Positions 24,986-35,526 of a stretch of 64,000 bases of DNA are shown piece after piece. The DNA is from Nigrospora sphaerica (taxonomy: Eukaryota > Ascomycota > Sordariomycetes > Amphisphaeriales > Apiosporaceae), in the NCBI GenBank assembly GCA_018287875.1, contig JAGVVL010000015.1, forward strand, positions 2,604,001-2,668,000. The letters are read 5' to 3'. The position numbers were made by a program, and so were the translations under genes. The notes under the pieces are model-generated. The model was given only the letters and a program-made list of their open reading frames with translations. It ran no database searches and was not told the DNA's origin. Position 1 is the first letter of the stretch, and every line of letters starts with the position of its first letter.

Positions 24986-26228
24986 GGCTGTGACTGGCCA
25001 GGGATGATGTGTGGTATAGGTCTTCTCGTGAGCTGTTTGATGATGGCGACCTGGAGGGGAAATGCCAGGTAGCGCTCACGGCGATGTGGGATGAAAAGGG
25101 AAATGCTCGTCAGGTGACGAAGAGGGATAGGGGGGTCGACAGTCAGACGTCAAAGCGGAATGCAGGTGGGTAGATTGGTAGGAGGCAGGCAACCCATCCA
25201 TGCGATAACCCGGGTATATATGGAGAGGGCAGAAGTAGTAGGTGCTGTTGATGGGATCAATGTGAGTAAAGGGTAGTCCCAGGCGGTCGACCTTCCAATG
25301 ATTGGTCTGGATGCCACCGGCTTGATGATTGGTCGTTCAAGTTCCTGCCTGCTCACCAGCACAGCGCTGGACCCATTTACTTGGTACGGAAGGAGGCACC
25401 CAGCAATAGGCCAGGATGGTGGGAATGAACTGGTACTTACTAAGGTACATGAAGTACATGTACGTATGTACCTCTTGACGCGGCACGCTTCCTGGCAACA
25501 GTTATTTATGGATTCGAAAACTGCTCGTTTGCTTGGATGGTATTGATTGCATGTCCAGCAGCATCAGAAGGACCGGGTGCACTTATAGGGTCCTCAGATA
25601 ATTCAATGGTGGTGAGAGTTTAAGTCTTCGTTCTATTCAGGCAGTCCTTGGTCAAGTGGGGACTGCACGGGAGTCGAGGAGCCCTATGTGCCGTACGGGC
25701 TTCTTCCTAGTTTTTATGGAAAAGACTTTGGACGTGGCTGAGGCTGGGAGCAGTTCCTACGTGAACTCTAGTAGATGACCTCTCACACGGGGAGTTTCGT
25801 TCGCAGGCCGAATTCATCGTCTTTTGCAAATCCCAATATCCCCCACCTTCAACTCGTCCCCCCCCCCCGTGAACCCCCTCCCCGGCCCCAACCAAAGCAG
25901 GACATCGTGGCAGACGGGCTACCTTTGAACATGTACCCAGGTACATCCACGTCGTGACGCGCCCCATGTATGGATCCATCGCTACAACGTAGAAATCCAC
26001 CGGAGCTTGAGCCGACCTTACCTACCCCAGCCAGCGGATTTTCGATTTTCCATTGGTCATTGAACTTTTCGAGATCCGTCCTCGCACGCTGGACCCGAAG
26101 CAGCAGAGCCGCCAGCGCAGGCGACCCGAACCCGATTGACAGCGCCCTCGAAACCAGTCCTTTGGGGTTGTCGTGACCGTTGGTCCAAGCCAAGGTTGCT
26201 CTTTTCGATTCGACTGCCCATAGCCACG
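24986..26228. other. divergent intergenic region SNF2 helicase/mS41
   Basis: This stretch separates the starts of the two divergent genes. AT-rich palindromic DNA with repeated GTAC occurs at 25436-25475, with a smaller GTACCCAGGTAC near 25935. A C-run at 25858-25868 and C/T-rich DNA follow towards mS41. No gene or RNA is supported. Confidence 0.5.
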
Positions 26229-27025
26229 ATGGCGGCTTTCAAGGTACGCCCCCAGTGCAAACAACCCGCGGGCGGTTCTATGCTAAATAGCAGCCCCCCG
26301 GCACGCAGCCCATCTTCCGCCCGCAGCAACTGCGCCCTCTCCTCGCCTCCACCCCCCAGACAGTCTTCTTCAAGCCCTCAATAGCCAGCGCCCTCCCAAT
26401 AGCGGTACGGTGCGCGTCGAGCAACGCCGCCCCGCCGCCGCCCGAGATCCCAGAGCCGACGCCCTTTTGCCCCGACCCCAAGACGTTCCTGACGCTCATC
26501 GGCCGCGGTCTCTCGGCTCACGCCAGCAAGTTCCCCAACTGGGAGGCCCTGTTCTCTTTGTCTTCGGAGCAGCTGCGCGAGCTGGGTGTCGAGCCGCCGC
26601 GGACGCGCCGCTACCTGATCCAGTGGCGCCAGAAGTTCCGGCGTGGCGAGTTCGGCGTCGGCGGCGACCTGAAGCACGTGCAAGACGGCGTGGCGGACCT
26701 GCGCGTGCTCGAGCACGATGCCGACCCTGTGCACCCGCAGAGATTCGTCGTTAACGTCCCGCCGGGCGGGAGCGTCAAGACGACCCCCGTCGAAGAGCTG
26801 TCGCGTGTAAGTGGGTACAAGGTGTTGGGTGCCAAGACCATTGCCGGCCCCTATGCGTTGCCCTTGAAGAACGGAGAGGGCGCTCGCATCAGCGTCCAGG
26901 AGGGCATGTGGGAGATGAAGCGCGGCCGCAAGATTGACGGTGGCGAGAGACGGAGAACCGAGGTCAGGTACAAGAAGCGCATCCAGGCGCGCAGGGAAAT
27001 GAGGGAGAGGGGCGAGATACCTTAG
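26229..27025 (+). CDS. FYV4: mitochondrial small ribosomal subunit protein mS41 (IGR motif)
   Basis: mS41 (Fyv4 in yeast) is a small-subunit mitoribosome protein with the IGR motif. Two exons are inferred: 26229-26243 encodes MAAFK, and 26360-27025 the rest, giving 226 residues. The 116-base intron has donor GTACGC and acceptor CCCCCCAG, and the join MAAFK-TVFFKPSIA is in frame. The N-terminus is basic/hydrophobic with Ala and Ser, as expected of a mitochondrial presequence. The IGR domain spans about 60-115 (FLTLIGRGLSAHASKFPNW, then RRYLIQWRQKFRRGEFG). The C-terminus is basic (RRRTEVRYKKRIQARRE), suited to rRNA contact. Very short first exons are common in such fungal genes. The downstream CDK7 gene is convergent. 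Confidence 0.9.
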
Positions 27026-27208
27026 TAGACGGCCCTCGTCCGCCGTCGGAACGTGGCAGCTCGCGAGCATGCATATCGTCGCCTCGCCCCCGTATTGTAC
27101 GAAAACTATATTCCAATAAATGGCCGAAATGCTATACGCCCGTCACCCTTCAAGGACAAGCCCGAGTCAGTCAACTCCACCAACGCCCGGCCCGATGTGC
27201 CCCATATG

Positions 27209-27232
27209 CTGCTGCTGCTGCTGCTGCTGCTG
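27209..27232. repeat. (GCT)8 microsatellite
   Basis: Eight perfect GCT units lie in the 238-base gap between the convergent ends of mS41 and CDK7, so they probably fall in the overlapping 3' untranslated regions. They do not encode protein in either gene model. Confidence 0.9.
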
Positions 27233-27263
27233 CCACCGCTGCCACCACTATCATGATGCTGCT

Positions 27264-28559
27264 TTAGTTCATACCCCCAAAGTCCAATCTGCGTGCCACC
27301 CCGTTACCTCGCTCTTCGTCGGCCTTGCCTGCTTGTCGCTTGGGATCGGCTCCCATTTTTTCTTCGCCGCCCGACTTTCGGGGCAAGTCCTTCTTGCGTG
27401 TAGGCTTCGGCTCCGCGTGCCACCACGGGTGCTTTAACATGTCCCGCGCAGTGATGCGCTTTTTCGGGTCGAGGATGAGCGTCTTCATTAGCATGTCCAC
27501 GCCCTCGTTACCCACAGTACCGAACATGCTCGTGTAGTGCGCCTTGCCCCGAACGGGAATCACCTCGTCGACAGCGTAATCGGGCAGCTTGGTTACGCCG
27601 GGCCAGTTTTCCTCGGTTGGCGTTCCAACGCCGTGGCAAATCTTGGTGACTTGCTCGAGCTCCGAATCGCCGGCAAGGTAGGGCATTCGGATGATGAGCT
27701 CAGCAAACACCAGGCCGACGGACCAAACATCGACAGCGCCCGAGTAGTGTCGGGCTCCGAACAGCAACTCGGGGGGGCGGTACCATCGGGTGATGACGTT
27801 GGACGTCATCCTTCGGTAGGGATCCGAGAAGCTCCTGGCAAGACCGAAATCGGCCAGCTTGACCTCGCCGTCGGCAGCGATCAGGCAGTTGTTGGGTTTG
27901 ATATCGCGATGAAGGACAAAGTTTTCATGGCAGAACCAGACGCCGCGTGTCAGCATACCCATCCAAGCCTTAATGTCAGGGCCACCGTAGTGCACCCGGT
28001 CGACGTCCCGAATGAGCATCTCCAGATCGCCCAGAGGGAGGTACTCGAGGACGAGGTTCAGGTTCTGGTCCTTGGACGAGAACACAGAGTGCAGCGTGAT
28101 GATGTTGGGGTGCGAGAGTTCTTGGAGATGTTTGATTTCGCGGACGGCGTCGGGGGCCATGCCCTCGGTGTACTCCTTCTGGATCTTGATCTTCTTGATG
28201 GCGACGAGTTGCGAGGGATCGCTGCGAAGGAAGCCGAGGAAGACATTGGCGTAGGTACCCTCACCGAGCTTTTTACCTGTGTGCAACTTGGTCAGAGCAG
28301 ATCACGGCGGTCGTCGGTGCCGGGGATGGGGCCAACCCTTGGCGTATTTGCGCTTCTCGTCCTCGTTCATCTGCTCGGATAGGTCGAGCGCTGCTGTCTG
28401 GATGGCGGCTGTCGCATTTGGGACGACACCCGGAGCCTGGGGCGTCCCGTTGGACGAAGCCTGCGCTGAGCTCGCATTCTTCAGAGGCGACGACAGGGCC
28501 CTCGGGTTGGGATGTTGCAGGGCATCTGTCGGATGCGCCACGACCGGTGAGACAGCCAT
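27264..28559 (-). CDS. KIN28: CDK7/Kin28 cyclin-dependent kinase of TFIIH
   Basis: This is the CDK-activating/TFIIH kinase that phosphorylates the RNA polymerase II C-terminal domain. Two exons are inferred: 28337-28559 and 27264-28276, giving 411 residues. The 60-base intron splits the codon for Gly75, and the join gives KYAKGKKLGEGTYANVF. Kinase landmarks: Gly-rich loop 79-86, VAIKK with K102, the PSTAIRE-equivalent APDAVRE at 115-121, HRDIKPNN from 197, DFG 217-219 and T-loop Thr in RRMTSNVITRWYR (T232). The MTSNVITRWYR and LLFGARHYS blocks place it with CDK7 rather than CDK1 or CDK9. About 75 residues of disordered N-terminus precede the kinase domain. An in-frame ATG at 28655 would add 32 residues. 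The nearer ATG is preferred because the added part is not kinase-like, but this is uncertain. Confidence 0.93.
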
Positions 28560-29750
28560 GTTGGAGCTGGCGCGTAGGCACGGGGTCCAGGGAATACGGA
28601 GCGGGCCGGTCGTCCAGATGTGACAGATAGGGGATCTACCACGATCTGATTTCACACAGCCTTGTGTCGGCAGTCTCTCCCTATTGGCGGAAGCAGCCGT
28701 GCTCAGGATGAGACAAGGCTGAGAGGGGTGACTGGAGAATAGAGGTTGGGACTGGATCGAAGCAGGTTCCAGTGGCTAAATTGGAATGGATACCAAGGGA
28801 GTGGGCAACCTCTACGTAGGTCAGCAAGGTCCCTCAGGTACCAAGGTACCTCTCCGAAGACATCTTAGTGCTCCTCGGGCCATCCGGGCCGGCCGCACAG
28901 GGACAGTACTATGCATGTGTACGTGTATACATCCATTCTCACCAGGCAACCGACTGGCTGGCATTGGCAATCGACGCCTACAACTATATAGATCGAATTT
29001 CACTGCTGGCGCACATTGCACGCAAGGTACCGCCGAATGAAAAGCTGGGTCCTCTCAGGCCCAGCCCCGCGTCCGCACGAGGTTGCTTTACATGACCCCT
29101 GGCTCCCTGAACAGAAAGGCAGCCCGCTGATCTCCGTTTTCGGATGCCAAGAACGCATCGTCGACTTTTCGGGGCCCATAGCGGCGTGACGTCAGTGTGT
29201 CCACTCTCCATCCAACCCGCGCGATGGGCTAGACGTTTCCCCCGTCCCCGTTCCTCCGAGCAAGAAAAAACGAGCTACGCTCGACGCCATAGCTGACGCG
29301 CCAAGGCGGTGTTGTGCCCTTGCCTGCTCGTGTTTTCTGCTGTCTCGGGCAATCGGTCGGGCTCCGCGCCGGGCCCGCACCTTGTCCCCTTCCTGAGATC
29401 TACGCGGTAATTCGTCTCGCTGCCCGTATGACGAAAACCCGGCCGCACCCGCCCTGTCAGCCTAGAGGGGGGAGCTAAGTGAGTGGGTTCGGCCAGCAAA
29501 AGAACGTGAGGTCATACCATCAACCTCACGTAGCCCTTGCCTTTAACACTGATTGACTCGCTCCCCCCTTCTCCAGCTCTGATCTGTTCTATCCTCTTGT
29601 CCATTGTGTAAAAAAAGCCCCCACGGTGAGAGGCGCAACCACTCTCGTCCGCGCAACCTCGACTCACGAGGCGCACACCGGGCTCGCCATACCTACTTCC
29701 ATCTGACTATACAACCCCCAGGCGTGGGAAACAATTGCCCACTAGCAACC
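28560..29750. other. divergent intergenic region CDK7/Frag1-like
   Basis: This is a possible shared regulatory region. It holds a GGTACC direct/inverted pair near 28836-28852 and a C/T-rich leader towards 29570-29600. A short upstream sequence around 29604-29750 precedes the chosen ATG. No other gene is supported. Confidence 0.5.
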
Positions 29751-30685
29751 ATGAAGGGCACACGACACGGGCATTTCCCGTACTGGGTAAGCCGCCCCCA
29801 AGAAACTCGCCCTCGGCGTGCGTCCGCCGGCCAAGTCAGCTAATGGGGCATTCCCAGATTTTATCCGTCATTGCCGGCTCGGTATGGGTCGGCATGCTCT
29901 TGGGCCTGCTAATACACTGGGTCGTCGACACGAAGCGGACCAAGTACGTCTCCATGGGCGACACGCAAACCATCGCCTACATCTCGGACGTGGGCGCCGC
30001 CGAGCTCAAGCCGCTCTTCGTGACGGGCTGCATCATCTCCACCATCTTCCTCGACCTGTCCTTCGGCTTCGACCGCTGGCTGCGGCACAGGGGCCGCCTG
30101 GTGCCCAACACCAGCCTGAGCGAGAAGATCCTCTCGGGCCTCACCATCTTCTTCGCCTTCGTGGGCACCGTCGGCCTGACGTGCCTGTCGGGCTTCGACA
30201 CGGCCCGCTACCCCCGGCTGCACGACATCTTCCTGATCCTCTTCATTGCCGGCTACCTGCTGTCGGCCATCTTCATCTGCTGGGAGTACCAGCGCCTCGG
30301 CATCAAGTACCGCGAGCACCGCATCCTGCGCATCTCCTTCTGGATTAAGCTCATCTTCATCATCGTCGAGCTCGGCCTCGCCATCGGCTTCGGCGTCTGC
30401 AACCTGCACAAGGACTACGACAAGGCCGCCATCCTCGAGTGGACCGTCGCCTACGTCTTCTCCTTCTACGTCTTCTCCTTCGTCATCGACCTGTGGCCTG
30501 CCCGCCACACGACCCACGGCCGCGCCTTCAAGACGACGGGCATGAACGCGTCCCCCGCCGAGGTCGAGGAGGCCCACGACTACTACCCTCCGACTACCGA
30601 GTCGCCCGTCGACCCCCGCTACACCCAGGACAGCCAGCGCCCCTTGAACCAGGGCCGCTCAGGCAGAGCCTATGCCCATTTCTAG
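29751..30685 (+). CDS. Frag1/DRAM/Sfk1-family multi-pass membrane protein
   Basis: Two exons are inferred: 29751-29786 (MKGTRHGHFPYW) and 29858-30685, giving 287 residues. The 71-base intron has donor GTAAGC and a CTAAT branch site. The join gives FPYWILSVIAGSVWVGMLLGL, the typical family start with a first membrane span beginning right after the YW pair. About six spans follow (for example GLTIFFAFVGTVGLTCLS, IFLILFIAGYLLSAIFICW, LIFIIVELGLAIGFG and a last one near VAYVFSFYVFSFVIDLW). The cytosolic tail is hydrophilic with Pro/Tyr/Thr. Sfk1 in yeast works with the PI4-kinase Stt4 at the plasma membrane, and DRAM in animals is lysosomal. Which role applies here cannot be told from sequence. 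Confidence 0.87.
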
Positions 30686-31557
30686 ACCCGCCGCAGACCC
30701 TCGGCAACCGACGGAGCACGAGTTTTCTGGGCCGCCGCAAAATAGACCCGGCCCGGGCGAAGACGCCAGACGAAGATGTGTGCTATCAGAGTACGCACTT
30801 GCATCATTTTTTTTTTTTTGCATTTTAGCAGGATACCCCCTCTGTAAAAACTAACACGGCGGTGTGTGTCTGCATTCACGAGGCGTTGGAACGGTCATGA
30901 GAACATGAAACGCATAGAAGTTACGTTGCATAAGTTTCGCATCGAGAAGATTGCGTCGTAATTTACAAACTTCATTAATAGTATATCAACACATCATGGG
31001 CACGCAACAAGTGGTGTAGGAATCCCACTAATGCAGAGCTAGACCAGTGGCAGGGAGACGCAAGAAGATCCCACGGATGCATGCAACTACATCTTCGAAA
31101 ATCGATGCTCATGGCCCTCCGTCGCCTCCCCAGGATGAACAAGCTGCTTCACCTCCTCTATGAAGAACCGTCACAAACCAGAGCTGCAAGAAAAAAAAAG
31201 CACAACATCCCAGCCCCAAACGCTGCAGCAGAGACTGTTACTCAGAATGATCGTGCCTCCGGCACCTGTTGATAGATCCCAAGACTATACTCAGTACAAG
31301 CAAGGCGTCCGCCAACCACACCACCACCTTCAAGAAGCAGCTGTAATCATGTCCGTCAAATCTTGGATTGCGGTCGTCTTAGACAAGGCTACTGGACCGA
31401 CACCCGCGTGGGTATCATCACCATCGTGAAACGCCTTCCTGTGTACATATTCCGTATAACCTGCCCCCCGTTTCGCCTACCCATCCTAGCTGCTGCCGCC
31501 AACAAACGCCGTCCGTCGTACCCAAAGGAAAAGAAAGGAGGTAAAGATACGCCGGCC
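30686..31557. other. convergent intergenic region Frag1-like/EIS1
   Basis: This holds 3' regions of both flanking genes. AT-rich DNA at 30940-31000, a T-run at 30810-30820 and an A-run at 31190-31199 are visible and may mark 3' processing. A C-box-like GTGATGA on the - strand near 31410 was examined and rejected as a snoRNA. No gene is supported. Confidence 0.5.
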
Positions 31558-33980
31558 TCATATTATCTCGTGGAACTTCGAGTCTCGCATCGGACTGTGG
31601 CTCTTCTTATGGGCAATTTCGTCGAGTGTTGGTGGGGCGCGGAGGGAGTGCCCACCCAAGGAGCTGCGAGCAACGTCTTGGAAAACCTCGCCCTCGCTGG
31701 AGCTACTCATTGGGGAGACCGAGTCCGCGTCCGGGCTCCGGCCCGTAACTGAATGGCCATCAGAGACTTCATAGTGTCGCCGCCCGGCCAACGCTACCTC
31801 CCTGACGCTGGCGCTGCCGTTATCGAAGCTGGTAGTGCTATTGGCCCTGGAGTCGGCGGTACCTGTGAGGGCCGCACCGCCGACAAAGTTCTTCTTGAGG
31901 ACGCCCTCGTCTTTCGGCCGGCTTGCTTCTGATTTGGTAGCTCGGTGAAGTCGGGATTTTAACCAACTCCTGACTCTTTCGGTGGGCGATCGCCCACCAG
32001 AACTGCTCGTGTCGGAGCCACGTTCCCGTGAAGCGTTGTCCTGTATCGGAATGGCGGCGGCCATGCTTGTACCCTGGGCTTCCGCTGTCTCTGTGCGGAC
32101 GCGGACGGGCTGCCCGACGTCGTTCAGCTCTACCCGCCCGACGTCCATCGACTCTTCGGGATGTTTCTGTGTGGATGGAACTGGGGCCGACTTGCGCTTC
32201 TCTTCCTTGATAAGTCGTTTCTGTTCAGCCTTGGCTGCCTTTTCCTCTGATTTCTTCGCCTTCGCCTCGGCCTTCTCTCCCATTCTCCTCTCTTTTGCTT
32301 CCTGCTTTTCTTGATCTGCCTCCTGTCAACAAAGGGGGATTTTGCTACGAGATGGAAACAGGACGACTCACCCTTTAATTTCTTCTTGATGACTTCAATT
32401 TCTTGTTCCCTCCTCCTCTCTACCTCCTTCTCCTCTCGCTGGCGTTCCTGTTCCAGCTTGAGTTCCATCAAACGCGCTTGCTCCTTCTCGGCACGCTCGT
32501 TGATCTCGTCGAGAACCGGCTGGACCCGCCGGGTGGCGATAGCCTCTATCTCGCTCTGCTCCATGAACTGACCGGCGCCTAGGTCAATTTTGCCGTGGTT
32601 GTTTAGCTTACTCTCGCTGTGCAGGATGGCGTGCGCCTGTGCTTGGGACTCCCATTTTGTTTTGACAACAGCTGGCACCATGCCGGTTTCCTCGGCGATT
32701 TTGTCGTCGATGCCTTTCAAGCGCGCCTGGACGTTCTTGTGTGCGACCGCCAGTAGAGCGTCGCGGTCCTGCTGTCTCTTTTGTTCGTCAACAGCAGATA
32801 GCTTGTTGGAAAAGATTGACATTTGGCGCCGGATCTGCCGGGACCGTTCGCGATCTTTGTGGTTGATGTCGCTGTCGCTGGAAGATCTCCTGCGGAGTTT
32901 CCCCCTGATGCTCAGCTTCCGCTGCTGCCAGCCGTTTCCGCTTCCGTAGTAGTCACGATAGTGGCGGTCCTTCATTTCAGCTTCCAGCTTGGCCAACCTT
33001 TCCTGTGCAGCTTTGTACGCAGCATCTTGCAAGCTGCTGAGCTGCACGGGCTGTGCGGGACTGTCGCTCAGGCTGCTCGAACTCCGACGCCGCCCCCGAG
33101 CGCCCGCGGCGTCGCCGGCTTGCGAGTTCTTGGTCTGATCGATCAGCTTCTGCTGTTGACTATACATCTTCTTCGCCATGGCAAGGGCCTGGGCCTTGAG
33201 CTCGTCCTCGCGGCTCTTCTCGGCGACCTCGGGCTGGACCGGCGGCCTCGACGTGAACATTTGTCGGTTCATCTGTACGCAGGGTACGGCACCGACGTCT
33301 TTACTGGAGGGCCTGCTGGGTTTGTGGGCTGCTGTGGCGGCTTTGAGCGCATTGGTAGCGGCGTTCGCCTCATCGGGATACGACTCCTTGGCGGACGGGA
33401 GAGTCTGGGACCTCCGGCGCGTTGAAGTACTCATGGCGCCTCGGGCAGCCATGAGTGACCTCTGTCGATCAAGGCCGTCGGCTCGGGTGCCGCGCATAGA
33501 GTTTCGGTCGGCCCCGAAAGCCGAGTTTGCTGCCGTGCGGCCGTGACGAGTAGAGGGACTAGGGCTCTCGGCTGCCTTCCCAGCGGCCTTGTGGGCCAGC
33601 AGGGCTGCCTGCGCGCCGTGGCTGCTTGGTGTCGGTGCCCAAGGGTCGGCCATCTTGTGGTCCTTGGCGAGTACGGCGGCGGCAAAGGCCGAAGCCGACT
33701 TGTTCGGGGTCCAGATCTGGGGGGATTTGCTGTTGTGCCAGCCCAGGGTGGCGGCAGCACTGGCGGCTGAGCCGTTGGAGGCCAGTCCAACAGTTGGGAA
33801 ACTGGGAAGATCGTGGGGGCTCGCGTAGACCAGTCGTCCGGAGTGGCCTGGAGCATGTTAATGGTGGTGAACAGGACAGACCGGGAAGGGCGGCGGCGGG
33901 CGCGAAGGAAGATGAGTCTACTTACCTGCTGGTACGGCAGCGGCGGTGCTGGTGTCGTCATTCGTCTGGCCGACCTCCAT
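31558..33980 (-). CDS. EIS1: eisosome protein 1 (Eis1) family
   Basis: Eis1 proteins associate with eisosomes, the plasma-membrane furrow complexes. Three exons are inferred: 33926-33980, 32372-33847 and 31558-32315, giving 762 residues. The start at 33980 gives MEVGQTNDDTSTAAAVPAG joined in phase to HSGRLVYASPHDLPSFP, a block typical of the family. A shorter frame (MTTPAPP) at the same place is out of phase with the body and is rejected. Typical blocks are ASAFAAAVLAKDHKMADPW, SRPPVQPEVAEKSREDELKA, AMAKKMYSQQQK and QDAAYKAAQERLAKLEAE. The middle and C-terminal parts are long charged coiled coils (EKEQARLMELKLEQERQREEKE) ending in a Ser-rich tail. The second intron uses a distal GGCAG acceptor, because the nearer GACAG would break the frame. 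Confidence 0.88.
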
Positions 33981-34351
33981 CCTATTGGCAATATCGAGGC
34001 TGGGTTCTGTAAGCGACCTTGACCCTGGCCGCATCCAAGGTCCACCGAAGGTTCCCGGGGGGCCCGGTTTCAATCGCAGGAGGGTTTCCGATGTTTGGTG
34101 GAGCCGTTTCGCGTGGATGTGGGGGATCGGCTCAGTCGGAGCCGTCGTCCGAATTTTGTGCGAGGATGGTTTGCATGGGGTGAAAGGGGGGAGTTGATGT
34201 GGCGGGTGATATCAGAGACGGCGGCAGGAGATGCGTGTCAGCATGGGCGGAAGAGAAAAAGGCCAAGGCCGGTTGGGGGCGTGATAGCTTCTGGTCGCGG
34301 ACTGGTGGGGGGGGTTCTGTTTATGTAAAGTCGGCGAGGTAAGGTAATACT

Positions 34352-34365
34352 TAGGTAGCTACCTA
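34352..34365. repeat. 14-bp perfect palindrome TAGGTAGCTACCTA
   Basis: A perfect inverted repeat lies within an AT-rich, GTAC-rich stretch (34337-34395). Its core GGTAGCTACCTA is found again at 56841-56852, so it is a dispersed element rather than chance alone. The flanks contain further TAGGTA and GTACGTAGG motifs. Confidence 0.85.
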
Positions 34366-35470
34366 GATCAAGGTACGTAGGTGTAAGTCGTAAAGCCACA
34401 GCCCGGTCAACCTCTGCCCGAACCTCATTAATGGCTTGGTAGGGGGGTGGGCTTGTGAAGAGGTAGGTATTAGTACGGGACGGCAAGCAGGTGTAGTTAG
34501 AAGGGAGGGACTATATGTGCTTCTTAATACAGAGCTGTTACGGATTCCTTCCATGCAGTACTGTGTATGGACTCGATCCGGAGGTGGGGGGGCGCGGATC
34601 CGGTCATCCCAAGCTAAAAAGCCATTCACCACCATCCATTCACGAAAGCGCCAGTCATTGCCTGTCGACCGGAGGCGAGTGGGTGAGGTCGTGGTGACGG
34701 GCCGGATGGGAAGACGACCGTGGGCGCAACCATCGAAAGCAATTCCCTACACAAGTGACGTTGACGTCACTGGCGCCTTCTAGTTAACCTCTTTGGTCCT
34801 GGTCGCGCTGGGCTAGGCGACACAGGCGGGCGGTGTTTGTACATTGGAGGCCTAGCCGGGTCTCTTGGCACCAAAGTTGAGCCCTGGTGCCGTTGGGCAA
34901 ACGGCAGACTGATCCATCATCACAGCCCGAATGTGTGCCAGAGACACTGTGGCGCGGAGCGTCGGAGGAGCATGGGAGCGTCGGGGGGCGTTGCCATAGC
35001 GAGGTGTGGCCGGAGTGGAGGGATTCCTCCGTCGCCGAAGCCAGACTGCCTGCCAGCCTTTCCCCAACTTCTGTTAGCTCACGATGGAACCAACACAGCA
35101 CCCGTGTCAGGTCGACCGAGCGAATTCAGTCTGGCATCATGGCGCGAACCCTCGCTTCCGTTCTGTGCGAGGCCACCGGCACGCAAGACCCGGTCGTCGC
35201 CCAGAACGCAGCCCGAACATACACGGTAGAGAAAAATGAACGGTCGATCACCCGGACGGATGCGGCCATGACGCATGGCAGGCGGGGGTGTCGCAGAAAC
35301 GGTATACCCAGAATCCTGGCCATTAGCCGGCCAGGACCGTGGCCGATCAGGGGTCCCCCTCCTGCGTGTTGATTGATCTGCCCCGTCGGCCCCGTCCGGA
35401 TCTGGGTACTTACCCCATGGCAATGGAGCCCCGACGGCCTTCAGGTGAGCGCGAGTCCGGTATGAAGTGT

Positions 35471-35526
35471 TTACCTACCTCACTAGGTACGTATGCAGGT
35501 AAGTAAATACGTAGGTACCTGCTTAG
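35471..35526. repeat. cluster of GTAC/CTAGGTA palindromic motifs
   Basis: Within 56 bases there are inverted copies of TACCTA and TAGGTA, plus ACGTAGGTACCT near the end. The cluster resembles the intergenic palindromic elements at 34352, 40796 and 56841. It lies in a gene desert, about 1.5 kb after the EIS1 start. Confidence 0.75.

Noticed and set aside
31270..31425. GTGATGA on the - strand near 31410 with a CTGA about 120 bases on, as a possible C/D snoRNA
   Set aside because: No closing stem, spacing too long and no C'/D' pair; unlike the Trm140 intron.
33926..34045. EIS1 starting at MTTPAPPLPYQ
   Set aside because: That frame is out of phase with the body after the intron; the ATG at 33980 gives the conserved join in phase.
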